Assembly: GCF_002192255.1 (NCBI RefSeq)
Contig: NZ_CP021768.1
Location: 4,234,001-4,298,000 of the forward strand
Reading direction: 5' to 3'
Source of the DNA: Stenotrophomonas sp. WZN-1
GTDB taxonomy: Bacteria > Pseudomonadota > Gammaproteobacteria > Xanthomonadales > Xanthomonadaceae
Length of the DNA: 64,000 nt
Positions 39,264-48,400 of the stretch are shown one piece after another (the first letter of the stretch is position 1; every line of letters begins with the position of its first letter). Position numbers and translations under genes: made by a program. Under the pieces are notes generated by a model that was not told the origin of the DNA, ran no database searches, and saw nothing but the letters and a program-made list of their open reading frames with translations.

Positions 39264-42200
39264 TTACCAAGCGTATTTCACGCCCAGCTGCCCACCTACG
39301 CTGCGGAAGCCGTAGTCGCCCTGCTGGACGTTCAATTCACCCCAGCCGGTCAGGTTCCGCGACAGCTGAAGCTGCGCACCGGCCTTGGCCTCATATACGT
39401 TCTTCGGCACAATGCCCTGCAAGCGCTGCTCGCCCAGCCAGACCGCGTTGGCATCATTGCCGTTGCGGATCCAGTTGACGCCCACGAAAGGCTGCACGCG
39501 GTTGCCAATGGGGGCAGTCGAATGGCCGTACAGGCGGGCACCGACACGGGTCTGCAGGCCACCGGCCTCGGCAGCCTTCACCACCGTGCCGTTCACTTCC
39601 TGGTGCTGGTCACCGTCCATGCGATAGTCAGTCCAGATGGCCTGCACCTGCGGCTCCAGATACAGCGCGCTGCTCTCGTTCTGGTGCAAACGCAGAGCGT
39701 AGCCCGCTTCCACTGACGCCGATAGGCTGCGCGACCGGTAGTGCTCGGGGGTCAATGCGTCACCCTGAACTCGGTTCTTAAACTGCGCCGCCTGCAGCCA
39801 GCCGTCGATGTACAGGCCGTCATCGTCCTCGGCATCCTGGATCCAGGTGGTGTAGACGCCGAGCGCACGGCCATCGACGCGACCTCCAGCCCCGTAGCCG
39901 GTCAGGGAAGAAGTAACGCGGTTAGTGGCTTGGCCGCTGGCGGCCATGACGCCGAACACCCCGCGATCCTGCTTACCCCAGGAGGTCACGTCGCTGCCGA
40001 TCTGCACCACGTTCTGACGGCCATGCCCCACAAGCTGGTCGTTGACACTGTAGCGCGGCTGCTCGGTAATGACACGGGCCCAGGCAGCACCCAGGTCGCC
40101 ATCGCCACGCTGGCGCTGGGCCAGGTTCGGTTCGCCCACACGCTCGTGCAAATCCATACTGAACATAGCCACGGCCGAAGCTTGGTTGGCCAGGTAGGCA
40201 CCCGCTTCCGGCCGGAAGACAGGCACGGGCTTCACCGGCGGATCGATGGTGCAGTCGTTGCCATCGCACGGATCCACCTCCGGATCCACCGAAGACAGTT
40301 CTGAACGCAGATACCAGTCACCGTCATTCGGGTTGCTGTGGCCGCCCTCGTACAGGAAGTACTCGTAGGCACCGCCCACGGCGCGGCCGGCCAGCGCGTA
40401 CTCGCCTGCCGACACGCCATCGACCTGCACCAGCTTGATGCCGTCCTCGGTCTGCGCGCCGCTGCCGCCGATGTTGTTGACCGCGATCTGCGCATTGCCC
40501 GAGGTATCGCCCTTGACGTGCAGTAGATCGGTCGGCGAGGCGTCGTCGCCAAGCGCGGTGTTCATCGCCAGCAGGCCGTTGTCGGCGTGGAAATCGCCGT
40601 CTACGGTCAGGGTCTTGTACTGGCCATCGGTATGGTCGAAGACCACGCTGGAGCCGACCAGGTTGAGCATGCCAACCCGCGAGTCGCTGGTTACGTCCCA
40701 GCGGCTGCCATTGGCCAGCGACAAATCGCCAATGGCATCGGTGGCGCCCTTCCAGTAGCTGTTGTTGTCCAACAACAGCGAGGAAGTGCGATCCAGCGCG
40801 CCATTACCATCCACATCGCTCGAACCTTCGGCAAATCGGACATCGCCCAGCGCAACCACATTGCGATCGAATACCAGGGAGCTGGCAGCGTCCGAGCCGA
40901 ATTCCGCCAAGGTACCGTTACCTTCGATGGTTGTGCCATCAGTGGCGGTGAGGGTGCTACCGTCGAGCAACAGCGCCGATGCAGCATCGGCATGCAATGC
41001 ACTGCCAGACAGCGCGATGCTGGCACCGTCGCTGGCGCGCGCGGCATTGGAACCCATGCCCTGCGTGGATACACTGGTGTCGGACACCGTCAGCTGTGCG
41101 CCACTACGCACTTCCAGACCATGCGCTGCATCGCCTAGCGTGGTGACCTGAGAGCCAGCGATGGTCAGCGCGCTGCCAATACCTACTGCTGCCGCGCCCT
41201 GGGCGCCCTTGCCCTCGGTGCGCACGCGCACGCCATCCAGCGAGATGCGATTGTTGCCACTGTAGGCAGCCGCACCCTTGGAATTTTCACCAGTGGTATG
41301 GATGCTGCCGCCGGTCATAGTCAAAGAAGAGCCATCGCCCTCGGCATCAAGACCATCGGCCCAGTAGCCGGTGGTGGACAGGTCCGATGACTGGATCTGC
41401 ACCTGACCGCCCGAGGAGGCGACCACGGCGGCGGCACCGAACAGGTTGCCCGTAGAATCCAGCGTGCGGTCTCCTGCGGTCTCGATCAGCGAGTTGGAGA
41501 TGAACGCTGTGCTGCCGCCAGCGGCCCACACGCCGCGGCTGCGGTCGCCTTGGGTCGACAAGTGCGAATTCTGTACATCCGCATGTGCGGTTCCGGTCAG
41601 CAGCAGGGAATTGGAGTCGACACCCAAGGTGGAAACATCCGAACCGGAGATCGCAACCTGCGTATCGGCATCGCGGCCGGTCACCCCGTTGTGCATATCG
41701 GAGGCGATGGTGGAGTCCGTGATGACCAAGGTGGCACCCCCAGTCGCCGCTGCACCATGCGCCGCACCACCATTGATCTGGATTGAGCTGTTGTTCATTT
41801 CGATGCGAGCATCAACACCATGTGCATATGCGCCAATGGCACCTACGCCTGCGGTCGAGATGTTGAGGTTGGCTGCGGTGATCGTGCCTGCGCTGGATTC
41901 CAGGCCGAAGCCACCCACGCCGGAGGTGGCGATGTTGCCACCGACCAGATCAACGCGGCTCGGCGCCGACAGCACGACGACACCGCTGGAATGATCGCCA
42001 GTGGTGGTGATATCGGTATTGCTGGCAAAGGCCGTGCCGCCGGTCTGGGCTTGGATGCCGTGGGACAGATTGCCTCCAGTGCTGATCGAGGAGTCAACGA
42101 CATCTACGTGCGCAGCGTTGTGAACCTTGATGCCGGCGCCATCATCGCGCCCATTTTGGCCCGAGCGGATGGTCACGCCCTGCAGGTGCGCTTGGCTGCC

Positions 42201-42929
42201 TGCATCCGCGTAGATCGCAACGTTACGAGATTCGATGGTGCTGTCAGTGACGTTGAGGGCAGCATTGCTGCCTTGGGCCAAAAGACCGCTCAAGCCACGC
42301 ACGGTAGCGCCGTCGATGTTCAGTGTGCCACTTCCAGTGTCACCACCGCCGACGATGCCGCCCCACGCGCCACCGGCGACAGTGATGGTTGTGCCGTTTC
42401 CGCCGCTATCACGGCCGATGTTGACGGTGCCACCGTTACTGGCGCGAACACCGTCAGCGAACTGCGCTGCGTTGGTGGTGATGCTGCCACCGTTGAAGTT
42501 GACGGTGCTCCCGGTGTTGCTGGCCGCGATGCCACGACCATTGTTGCCGCTGGAGGTGAACTGCACGCCTTCAGCATTGATCTGCCCGCCCTCAGCGGCG
42601 ACCAAACCCGCTCCAACGTACCCGCTGGTGCTGATGGTGCTGTTGTCCAGATTGATAACGCTGCCGGCGCCGCTGGCGTAGGCAGCGTGTGCTTCGGCAC
42701 CGGTGGTGATAAGAGTCATGCCTGAGGCGTTGATGGAGCCGCCGTTGAGCGCCTGCATGGCGTGGCCTTGGTACGCGCCGGCCTCACCATCAATGGTGTC
42801 GCTACCGATCGTGATCGCAGTGCCATCAGCAACAATGGGCGGGGCTGCAGCAGCAGCGAGCGGGGCGCTCAGGGCGACCGCCACGGAAAGAGAGAGCACG
42901 CGTCGCGCGCAGGAAAGAGTGGTTCGCAT
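39264..42929 (-). CDS. Classical (type Va) autotransporter with beta-helix passenger
   Basis: A 1221-residue surface protein. The signal peptide ends SAPLAAAAA. The passenger (residues about 30-900) is made of repeating short beta-helix rungs of the G-x-x-x-x-x-x-[IVL]-x-x-[ST]-x-[IV] type rich in Ser, Thr, Gly and Asn, like pertactin and AIDA. An Asp/Cys-containing link (VDPCDGNDCTIDPP) leads into a C-terminal barrel of about 270 residues (YLANQASAVAMFSMDLHER onward). It ends GVKYAW, an aromatic last residue as required for Bam-dependent insertion. It is transcribed away from the 43303 cluster; both upstream sides carry the same sequence element. The passenger ligand is unknown. Confidence 0.93.
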   Translation of the reverse strand: MRTTLSCARRVLSLSVAVALSAPLAAAAAPPIVADGTAITIGSDTIDGEAGAYQGHAMQALNGGSINASGMTLITTGAEAHAAYASGAGSVINLDNSTISTSGYVGAGLVAAEGGQINAEGVQFTSSGNNGRGIAASNTGSTVNFNGGSITTNAAQFADGVRASNGGTVNIGRDSGGNGTTITVAGGAWGGIVGGGDTGSGTLNIDGATVRGLSGLLAQGSNAALNVTDSTIESRNVAIYADAGSQAHLQGVTIRSGQNGRDDGAGIKVHNAAHVDVVDSSISTGGNLSHGIQAQTGGTAFASNTDITTTGDHSSGVVVLSAPSRVDLVGGNIATSGVGGFGLESSAGTITAANLNISTAGVGAIGAYAHGVDARIEMNNSSIQINGGAAHGAAATGGATLVITDSTIASDMHNGVTGRDADTQVAISGSDVSTLGVDSNSLLLTGTAHADVQNSHLSTQGDRSRGVWAAGGSTAFISNSLIETAGDRTLDSTGNLFGAAAVVASSGGQVQIQSSDLSTTGYWADGLDAEGDGSSLTMTGGSIHTTGENSKGAAAYSGNNRISLDGVRVRTEGKGAQGAAAVGIGSALTIAGSQVTTLGDAAHGLEVRSGAQLTVSDTSVSTQGMGSNAARASDGASIALSGSALHADAASALLLDGSTLTATDGTTIEGNGTLAEFGSDAASSLVFDRNVVALGDVRFAEGSSDVDGNGALDRTSSLLLDNNSYWKGATDAIGDLSLANGSRWDVTSDSRVGMLNLVGSSVVFDHTDGQYKTLTVDGDFHADNGLLAMNTALGDDASPTDLLHVKGDTSGNAQIAVNNIGGSGAQTEDGIKLVQVDGVSAGEYALAGRAVGGAYEYFLYEGGHSNPNDGDWYLRSELSSVDPEVDPCDGNDCTIDPPVKPVPVFRPEAGAYLANQASAVAMFSMDLHERVGEPNLAQRQRGDGDLGAAWARVITEQPRYSVNDQLVGHGRQNVVQIGSDVTSWGKQDRGVFGVMAASGQATNRVTSSLTGYGAGGRVDGRALGVYTTWIQDAEDDDGLYIDGWLQAAQFKNRVQGDALTPEHYRSRSLSASVEAGYALRLHQNESSALYLEPQVQAIWTDYRMDGDQHQEVNGTVVKAAEAGGLQTRVGARLYGHSTAPIGNRVQPFVGVNWIRNGNDANAVWLGEQRLQGIVPKNVYEAKAGAQLQLSRNLTGWGELNVQQGDYGFRSVGGQLGVKYAW

Positions 42930-43000
42930 GGATTAGCCTCGTTTCAGAAATGGGCCAGTTGGCCGACGAGGGGGAATGCTAGAAACCGGCGAACGACCTT

Positions 43001-43025
43001 CCTATTTGAAAATTCGCAAAGTTCT
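43001..43025 (-). promoter_or_regulatory. Shared upstream element, copy A (autotransporter)
   Basis: Plus strand CCTATTTGAA at 43001, AAATTCGCAAAGTTCT after it. On the coding (minus) strand it reads AGAACTTTGCGA then ATTTTCAAATAGG. It lies 71 bases upstream of the autotransporter ATG and matches copy B upstream of fimT at 20 of 25 positions, counted by eye. Confidence 0.6.
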
Positions 43026-43223
43026 GGACGCCTTCCACACAGTTAAGGGGGCCTTAATCTGCCTGAACCCTTGTACACAAGGCATTGCCGCCAGCTGATG
43101 CTAAGAAATGAGCGCACACCACTGGCTAACAGGGGCGCCATGCTGGGATTTCTGAATGGTTACATCTCTTTGGCTCCCGCCGAGCATGCCGATATGAGAA
43201 CGCTTCGCCCTCTCATTCCACTG

Positions 43224-43247
43224 TATTTTGCAAGTTCTATTAGATAC
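43224..43247 (+). promoter_or_regulatory. Shared upstream element, copy C (43303 cluster)
   Basis: TATTTTGCAAGTTCTATTAG, 55 bases upstream of the ATG at 43303. The ATTTTGCAA core is identical to copy B (fimT); the right half is weaker. Confidence 0.5.
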
Positions 43248-43302
43248 AGCCCCACATTCACGCTGCAATAATTCGCCACCCTGGTGACAAAAGCGGCTCG
43301 CA

Positions 43303-43923
43303 ATGTCTGTGATCAATGTGGTCGTCCAGAAGGACAAAGGCGTGGTCGCCGTCGACACATTTTCAAGCGTCCCGGGCGCTGGCGGTGAACTACGAGGCAT
43401 GTCCCGCGTACTACTGCTGCCGCACGGACAGATGCTGCTGGCCTGCCGCAGCCACCAGGACTTCTTCTTCACCATCTACTGCGAGCTGCTTAAGGTTTCA
43501 AATGCCCCACGCTTCGATATCGACAGCGCCGAAGGCATCGTGCCTCGCCTGCTGGATGTTCACTGGCGCACCTATACCCAGTGCGGCGAGGCCAACGCAG
43601 ACGCTTCACCGGCTGCCACACAGCAGTTCGATCTGGTGGCAATGGGGTGGTCTGAGAAGAGCGGCAGCGTGATTGCACGGGTGTTTTCCAAGGTCAATGG
43701 TGCCCCAACGCGGTCCACCAAGGCCGAAGGCAGCATGGCCAGCCCTGGCCACCCTCTGCAGAAGTGGAAGGGTTCTACTGACGAAGACGAGATGGTGCGC
43801 GCTGCCCGCGTCCAAGTGCATTACCGCAATTTGATGGCCGGTGCCACGGTCGCCGGTGGCGACCTGCTGCTGGCATCGATCAGCCGCGAAGGTGTTTCGA
43901 TGAAGAAGATGCAAGCGCTCTGA
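43303..43923 (+). CDS. Unrecognised protein with proteasome-type Ntn-hydrolase features
   Basis: A 206-residue protein not recognised as a named family. After loss of Met1 the N-terminus is Ser, and counting it as 1 gives K9, D10 and the motif VAVDT with D17-T18. This is the same spacing as the catalytic T1, K9-D10 and D17-T18 of proteasome beta subunits. The Lys33 position is occupied by Arg (residue 34, in SRVLLLP), although the decayed copy at 37144 has Lys there (AKLLLIP). The C-terminus has AGGDLLLASISREGV, like the GG-hydrophobic-x-x-DG strand of proteasomes. It heads a cluster with 43963 and 44150. Fold and activity are inference. Confidence 0.7.
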   Translation: MSVINVVVQKDKGVVAVDTFSSVPGAGGELRGMSRVLLLPHGQMLLACRSHQDFFFTIYCELLKVSNAPRFDIDSAEGIVPRLLDVHWRTYTQCGEANADASPAATQQFDLVAMGWSEKSGSVIARVFSKVNGAPTRSTKAEGSMASPGHPLQKWKGSTDEDEMVRAARVQVHYRNLMAGATVAGGDLLLASISREGVSMKKMQAL

Positions 43924-43962
43924 GGACCATGAAGTTCGTCATTCTGTGGTCAAGGGGTTGCC

Positions 43963-44178
43963 ATGATTGTGTGTGATGGCTGGATCTTCCGTTCCGATGA
44001 GGTGGAATCCATCGGCTCCATCGTTGATGAAGGCAGCGTCTGCTGGTTCGCGATACGCACCGTTGCCGGCAGTGAATACGTGATCTGCCGACAGAGCATG
44101 GTGGAAATCTTCGCCCAGCAGGCCACACTGCTGGCAGAGCTGCACCAGCGTGACTGTGAACGCGAAGCGCGCCGGTAG
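43963..44178 (+). CDS. Small unrecognised protein, first of two related neighbours
   Basis: A 71-residue protein with an AAGGGG ribosome site, 39 bases after the 43303 gene. It begins MIVCDGWIFRSDEVESIGSI, continues VCWFAIRTVAGSEYVICR and ends in a helix (AQQATLLAELHQRDCERE). The next gene repeats the same order of motifs. The predicted content is a small beta-sheet plus one helix. I recognise no family. It is probably co-transcribed with 43303. Confidence 0.65.
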   Translation: MIVCDGWIFRSDEVESIGSIVDEGSVCWFAIRTVAGSEYVICRQSMVEIFAQQATLLAELHQRDCEREARR

Positions 44179-44416
44179 ACGCCCATGCAGCGGAGCGCCC
44201 AGGCCCGCACCCTCGCTGCTATCTGCAGGCGGATACGTGTTCGCCTCGCGCGATGTAGCATTCGTATCGAGCGTGCGCTCGACCGCGCGCAGCCACTACT
44301 TCCAGATCGGGCTGCGCTCTGGCCAGAAGATCTTCATTGTCCATGCGTGCCTCGAGGCAGCCAAGGATGAGAATGACCGCTTCAACAGCGAACTTCATCA
44401 CGCGCTCGATCTTTGA
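44150..44416 (+). CDS. Small unrecognised protein, second of two related neighbours
   Basis: An open frame of 88 residues from a GTG at 44150 that overlaps the previous gene by 29 bases; GTG 44156 is also possible, so the start is uncertain. The informative part is GGYVFASRDVAFVSSV, HYFQIGLRSGQKIFIVH and a helix with DRFNSELHHAL. It parallels DGWIFRSDEVESIGSI, CWFAIRTVAGSEYVIC and the helix of 43963. It ends convergent with the response regulator at 44419, with only two bases between stops. Confidence 0.55.
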   Translation: MTVNAKRAGRRPCSGAPRPAPSLLSAGGYVFASRDVAFVSSVRSTARSHYFQIGLRSGQKIFIVHACLEAAKDENDRFNSELHHALDL

Positions 44417-44418
44417 CA

Positions 44419-45066
44419 CTACAACTTTGCTAGCAGCCTGAAGAGCTCGGCATCGCCATTGATGCCAAGCCGGCGCATCGCGCTGATTTTCTGATGGCTA
44501 ACCGTGGCCACGGTCCGCTTTCGCAGCTGCGCGATCCCCGTCAGAGTCAAACCCTCTCGTAGCAACCGCAGCACGTCGGCTTCGCAGGCCGTCAGTACGT
44601 CCAGGGGCGATGCGCCCGGTGGGAGACGTTCGGCTAGGCGCAGGCGCGTGGCCTTGCACAGATAGCGGCGGCCCGCCATCACGCCCTGCATAGCATCAAG
44701 CAGCTCGGCAGAGCCCGAAGTTTTGTGCACGTAGCCGTCGATGCCGCAGGCGAACGCCAAGTCAATCTGTTCGGGATCGTCGTCAGCCGTAAACACGATG
44801 ATCCGAAGCATGGGATGCTGCGCGCGCACACGAGCCAACATGGCCAGGCCGTCCGGCAGTTCTTCCTGCGGCATGTGCAAATCAAGCAGCAGCAGGTCAC
44901 AGCTGCGGCTGCCCAGCAGAGCTTCCAAACTGCTTGGCCCTTCAGCGTGTCCAACAACTTGGAAGGCCTGTCCGGCATTGGTGACAACTGAGAGCCCAGC
45001 CCTCAGCAGGGCATGGTCATCGGCAATCACCACGCGGGTAGCTGTAGGGTAGGTAGTCATGCTCAT
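44419..45066 (-). CDS. Response regulator, RcsB/LuxR-type
   Basis: A 215-residue regulator. The receiver domain has the acidic pair in IADDHALLRAG, the phosphorylated D62 in LLLLDLHMP, FTADD in the Thr position and the conserved lysine in YVHKTSGS. The C-terminal LuxR-type helix-turn-helix ends VATVSHQKISAMRRLGI, closest in style to RcsB (the TISSQKKSAMMKLG region). No kinase is adjacent on its strand. It lies 52 bases after the minor pilin pilE and may be the last gene of the pilus operon. A likely partner kinase is the hybrid kinase at 51942. Confidence 0.88.
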   Translation of the reverse strand: MSMTTYPTATRVVIADDHALLRAGLSVVTNAGQAFQVVGHAEGPSSLEALLGSRSCDLLLLDLHMPQEELPDGLAMLARVRAQHPMLRIIVFTADDDPEQIDLAFACGIDGYVHKTSGSAELLDAMQGVMAGRRYLCKATRLRLAERLPPGASPLDVLTACEADVLRLLREGLTLTGIAQLRKRTVATVSHQKISAMRRLGINGDAELFRLLAKL

Positions 45067-45118
45067 GCTAGTTCTCTCCCCTGTCAGATATGGAAATACG
45101 CTTGGTCGGCGCTGCTAG

Positions 45119-45493
45119 CTACCAGCATTCGCTCCGCGTAGGCCAGGTGCGTCCAGCCTGGTCCAGAGTCAATTGGCCGCAGGCCCCATCGGCTTGGCCC
45201 GTCGCTGGATCGGCGATGACTAAATAGCCACCAGCAGTTGCCTGCACCTGCAGGCGGTAGCTGTCCAACTGGGCCACGCAGGCTGCCGCTGGTGCCTGCA
45301 GGTAGCTCAGTGCGCGTGTGTAGTGGCGTTCAAGGACATTGGCCTGATCGACCATGCACACCTGCGCGCGCACGCGATGGGTCTTGATAACGTGCTGCCG
45401 GTAGGACGGCAACGCGATGGACGCTAGGATGGCGATCACCGCGCAGGTGATCATCAGTTCCAGCAGGCTGAAGCCGCGGCTCTGCGGGTGCAC
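45119..45493 (-). CDS. pilE: Type IV minor pilin PilE-like
   Basis: A 124-residue pilin with the prepilin peptidase motif SRGFSLLELMITCAVIAILASIALPSY, in pieces G-FSLLE with Glu at +5. The hydrophobic helix is followed by a small globular domain with four cysteines (VCMVDQ, AACVAQ, GACGQL, final ECW). The start is a GTG at 45493, nine bases after AGGAGG at the end of pilY1 and 4 bases past its stop, so translation is probably coupled. It is the last pilus gene of the operon. Confidence 0.88.
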   Translation of the reverse strand: MHPQSRGFSLLELMITCAVIAILASIALPSYRQHVIKTHRVRAQVCMVDQANVLERHYTRALSYLQAPAAACVAQLDSYRLQVQATAGGYLVIADPATGQADGACGQLTLDQAGRTWPTRSECW

Positions 45494-45497
45494 CGTC

Positions 45498-48400
45498 TCA
45501 TTCCTCCTTGTCGTCGACCAAGCGGACCTCGCGCCAGCTGACCCGGCGCACGCGATTGCCGATCGGGTTGGTGATCACACCGAACAGCCCGCCATCCTCC
45601 CCCGTACCGCCCAGCCAATCGCCAAGGAAGCCGGGCGCGTTTGGCCCTTGCTCAACTAGATAGCCCGACGAGGGCACCGGGCTGCCGTTCTCATCCAGCA
45701 GATCGCCGGGGTTGCCGACGTGGCCGTTTCCGTCCATATCGAAGAAGCTGTCGTCCAGGCGTCCGCCAGTAAAGGGGTCCAAGGCCATGTAGTAGCCCGA
45801 ACCCGTTGGGTTGCACGGATTGCTCGCATCGGGAATGCGGGTAGTTCCCAGGAGCACTCGACCTCGGAACTGGCTGGGCACGATCATGCGCTCGCCCTGC
45901 GCGCCGGCCGCTGGTGATACCAAGTCCATCACCCAACCGTCTTCACCCGGCGCATCCTGTTTGTCGACCACGCGGCCACCATTGGGACTTTCTGCGGTAA
46001 TACGGGTGGCAACCAAGCCTAAGCGCCCATTGATAGGATGCCCCTTGTCGCGCAGGCCGTACCAAGATTGCACACGGGTATCGCCCAGATCGGCCATTTC
46101 CAGAAGCGCGCCGGTGCCGACGAACACCCATGTTTCGGCGGTATCCGGGTTGCGTCCCACTAGCGGCGCGGCGGTGATGGGCTGCGCTTCGCTTCCGCTA
46201 CGTGCGGAAAACAGCCTCTCCGCGCGACCGGCGTGCAAGCTCACCCGGAATACGCCCCCCCCAAGATCTCCCACGTAGGCCGTTTCAGCAAAGCCATCGC
46301 GGTCGCTATCCCAAGGGCGCGGACCGGATGCTCCCTTGCCTTGATCGTCCAGCGAAATGCTCTGTACCTGTCCGCCCGCCAGCCCTATGTTGACCAGCTG
46401 CGAACCGCCCGTACTGCCTTCTACGCCATTGCCTAGCATCACCCGCCAATCGCCATCGGCCACCTGAGCCACGAGCGGCTTGCCCAGCACACGACCAAGG
46501 CCGGGGATGGTGCGGTCGTCATGTTCCCAGAGCAAACTGGGGCTGCTCGGGTTGGTTACATCCAGCGCGAACACACCCCGACCGCCTCGACCCAAGGTAC
46601 CAACCAGCACCGTCCGCCACGCACCGCCGATAAAAGCGTCGGCTACGGTCAACTCGCCGTCCACGTTGTACTGGTGCGTGTAGCCTTCGCGGGTGTACGC
46701 CCGCAGCGGCTCTCCGATGGCCGTGGCCGGCATGAAGGCGAATATCTCCTCACCGTTGGCGGCATTGAACGCATGCAGCAACCCATCATTGGCACTCACA
46801 TACACGGTAGGGATGCGGCTGGCCTGCGCGGCAGCGAACGCCGCATAGCGGTCCGAGCCTTGGAAGCGTCGATTGCCGTACAGACGAGGATTGGGCGCGC
46901 CGGCATACACGGGTGAGGAATTCACAATATCGCCCAGCAAGCTTTCACGAATGCGCAGCCCTTGCCGACCCTCGTTGCTGCGATCACCCGACAGATAGTC
47001 AAGCACACTGCCATCACCGAGTACGTTCTGCGCGGCAGGTGGCAGATTGGACCACCGCAGTGGCAGCAGTCGCCCCCCGCTTGCGGTGTACAGAGCGCGC
47101 CGCTTCCAGTCGCGCGCGTCCAGCCGCGCCGCAGCGCTCCATTGCGCAGTTCCCGTGTTTGGTGCACCGCTTGTAGCGTCGACACCATAGGCCGCCAGAT
47201 CGCCAGTCCAGCTACCGGTACGGTAGGATGCAGTGAAGATGCGGCCGTCGACATCCAGCGCGCCGCCATTGCTGGCCAGCGCCGAGCCCGCGCCCGGCCT
47301 GGGCTGAGCAATCATCTGGAAAGCATTTTCTAAGCTGGCGACCATCCGCGTGGCATCGGAGGCGGCAAAGAACGTACGTGGGCGCTTCTCGCGCCTGTCG
47401 CCGTTGACAAGATCGACACCGTTCCACCAACTGGCATCGGCCAGCTTAGCTGCGGACGGATCGAAGGGATTGAATCCGTCCGGCACGTTGAAGCCACCAT
47501 ACTTTGCTGCCAGCACGTACTGATTTTGGGTGATCTTATAGTCGCCCTTTTCAACCACATCCACCCAATAGGTGCGCATGGTCTGCCTGCCTGGCAGGCC
47601 GTTGGACGCGGTGTCTGGGCGCAGGTCGGTGGTATTACCCAGATACGCCAGCGCAGCGATATAGGCCGAGTTGTATTGCTCCGGCAGGTAGAATGATGCG
47701 GCGGTGGCCAGTCTGCTGGCCTCTGCAGCCGAATAGCCTTCCATACGCCAGATCTGGGTCATGGCTTTCACTACGTCATAGGTGGTGTCCGCGGCCACCG
47801 TGGCCGGCTTTGGGTGGTCCTCGCCAACCTTGCTGGTCGCACCCGGCAGGTTCTTGTCTTTCCAGGTATTGGTATCGCCAATGCCAAGCAGGGTGTTGCT
47901 CTGGCACTGGTAGGCGATGGGGTCTTCCCAGCGGCTGATGACCGGGAAGCCATCGGCCTGCCGGTAACGGGTGGTGGTATTGCTGGAAAGCGCACTGAAC
48001 TCGGCGACATTGCCCAGCCCGCGCATGTAGCGCGTGGCGGCGTAGTACAACTCACTCACGTTGTCGTAATACTTGGGAGTACGGCCAGTCTTCATTTGAC
48101 CGAACTTATTGAGGTAGTTGATGACACCGCTATCCTTCACCCCGCCGCCGGTTGCTGTGGCATCGGCGGGGTTAGGATTGGCAATCTGAACGCCGGTAAC
48201 TGCGTTCCACTCCGCTGCAGCGTTCATCGAGGGCGGTTTAATAGGATCCGGCACCAGAGGGCCGATGAATTTCTGTCGCGCACGCAGCACGCCGCCTTCC
48301 GGCGCCGGTTCGAAGCCCCCTTGGTCGAAGGCGTTGGGACCACCGTTGTTTAGATAGCCGAAGATTGAGTAGCGCAGCCGGCCACTGTAGCGTTGCAGCA

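Larger units (their letters stand above)
42930..43302. other. Divergent promoter region between autotransporter and 43303 cluster
   Basis: 373 bases, AT-richer than the genes, with no coding frame of note. It holds one copy of the shared element at each end (43001-43025 facing the autotransporter and 43224-43247 facing the 43303 gene). Confidence 0.65.
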
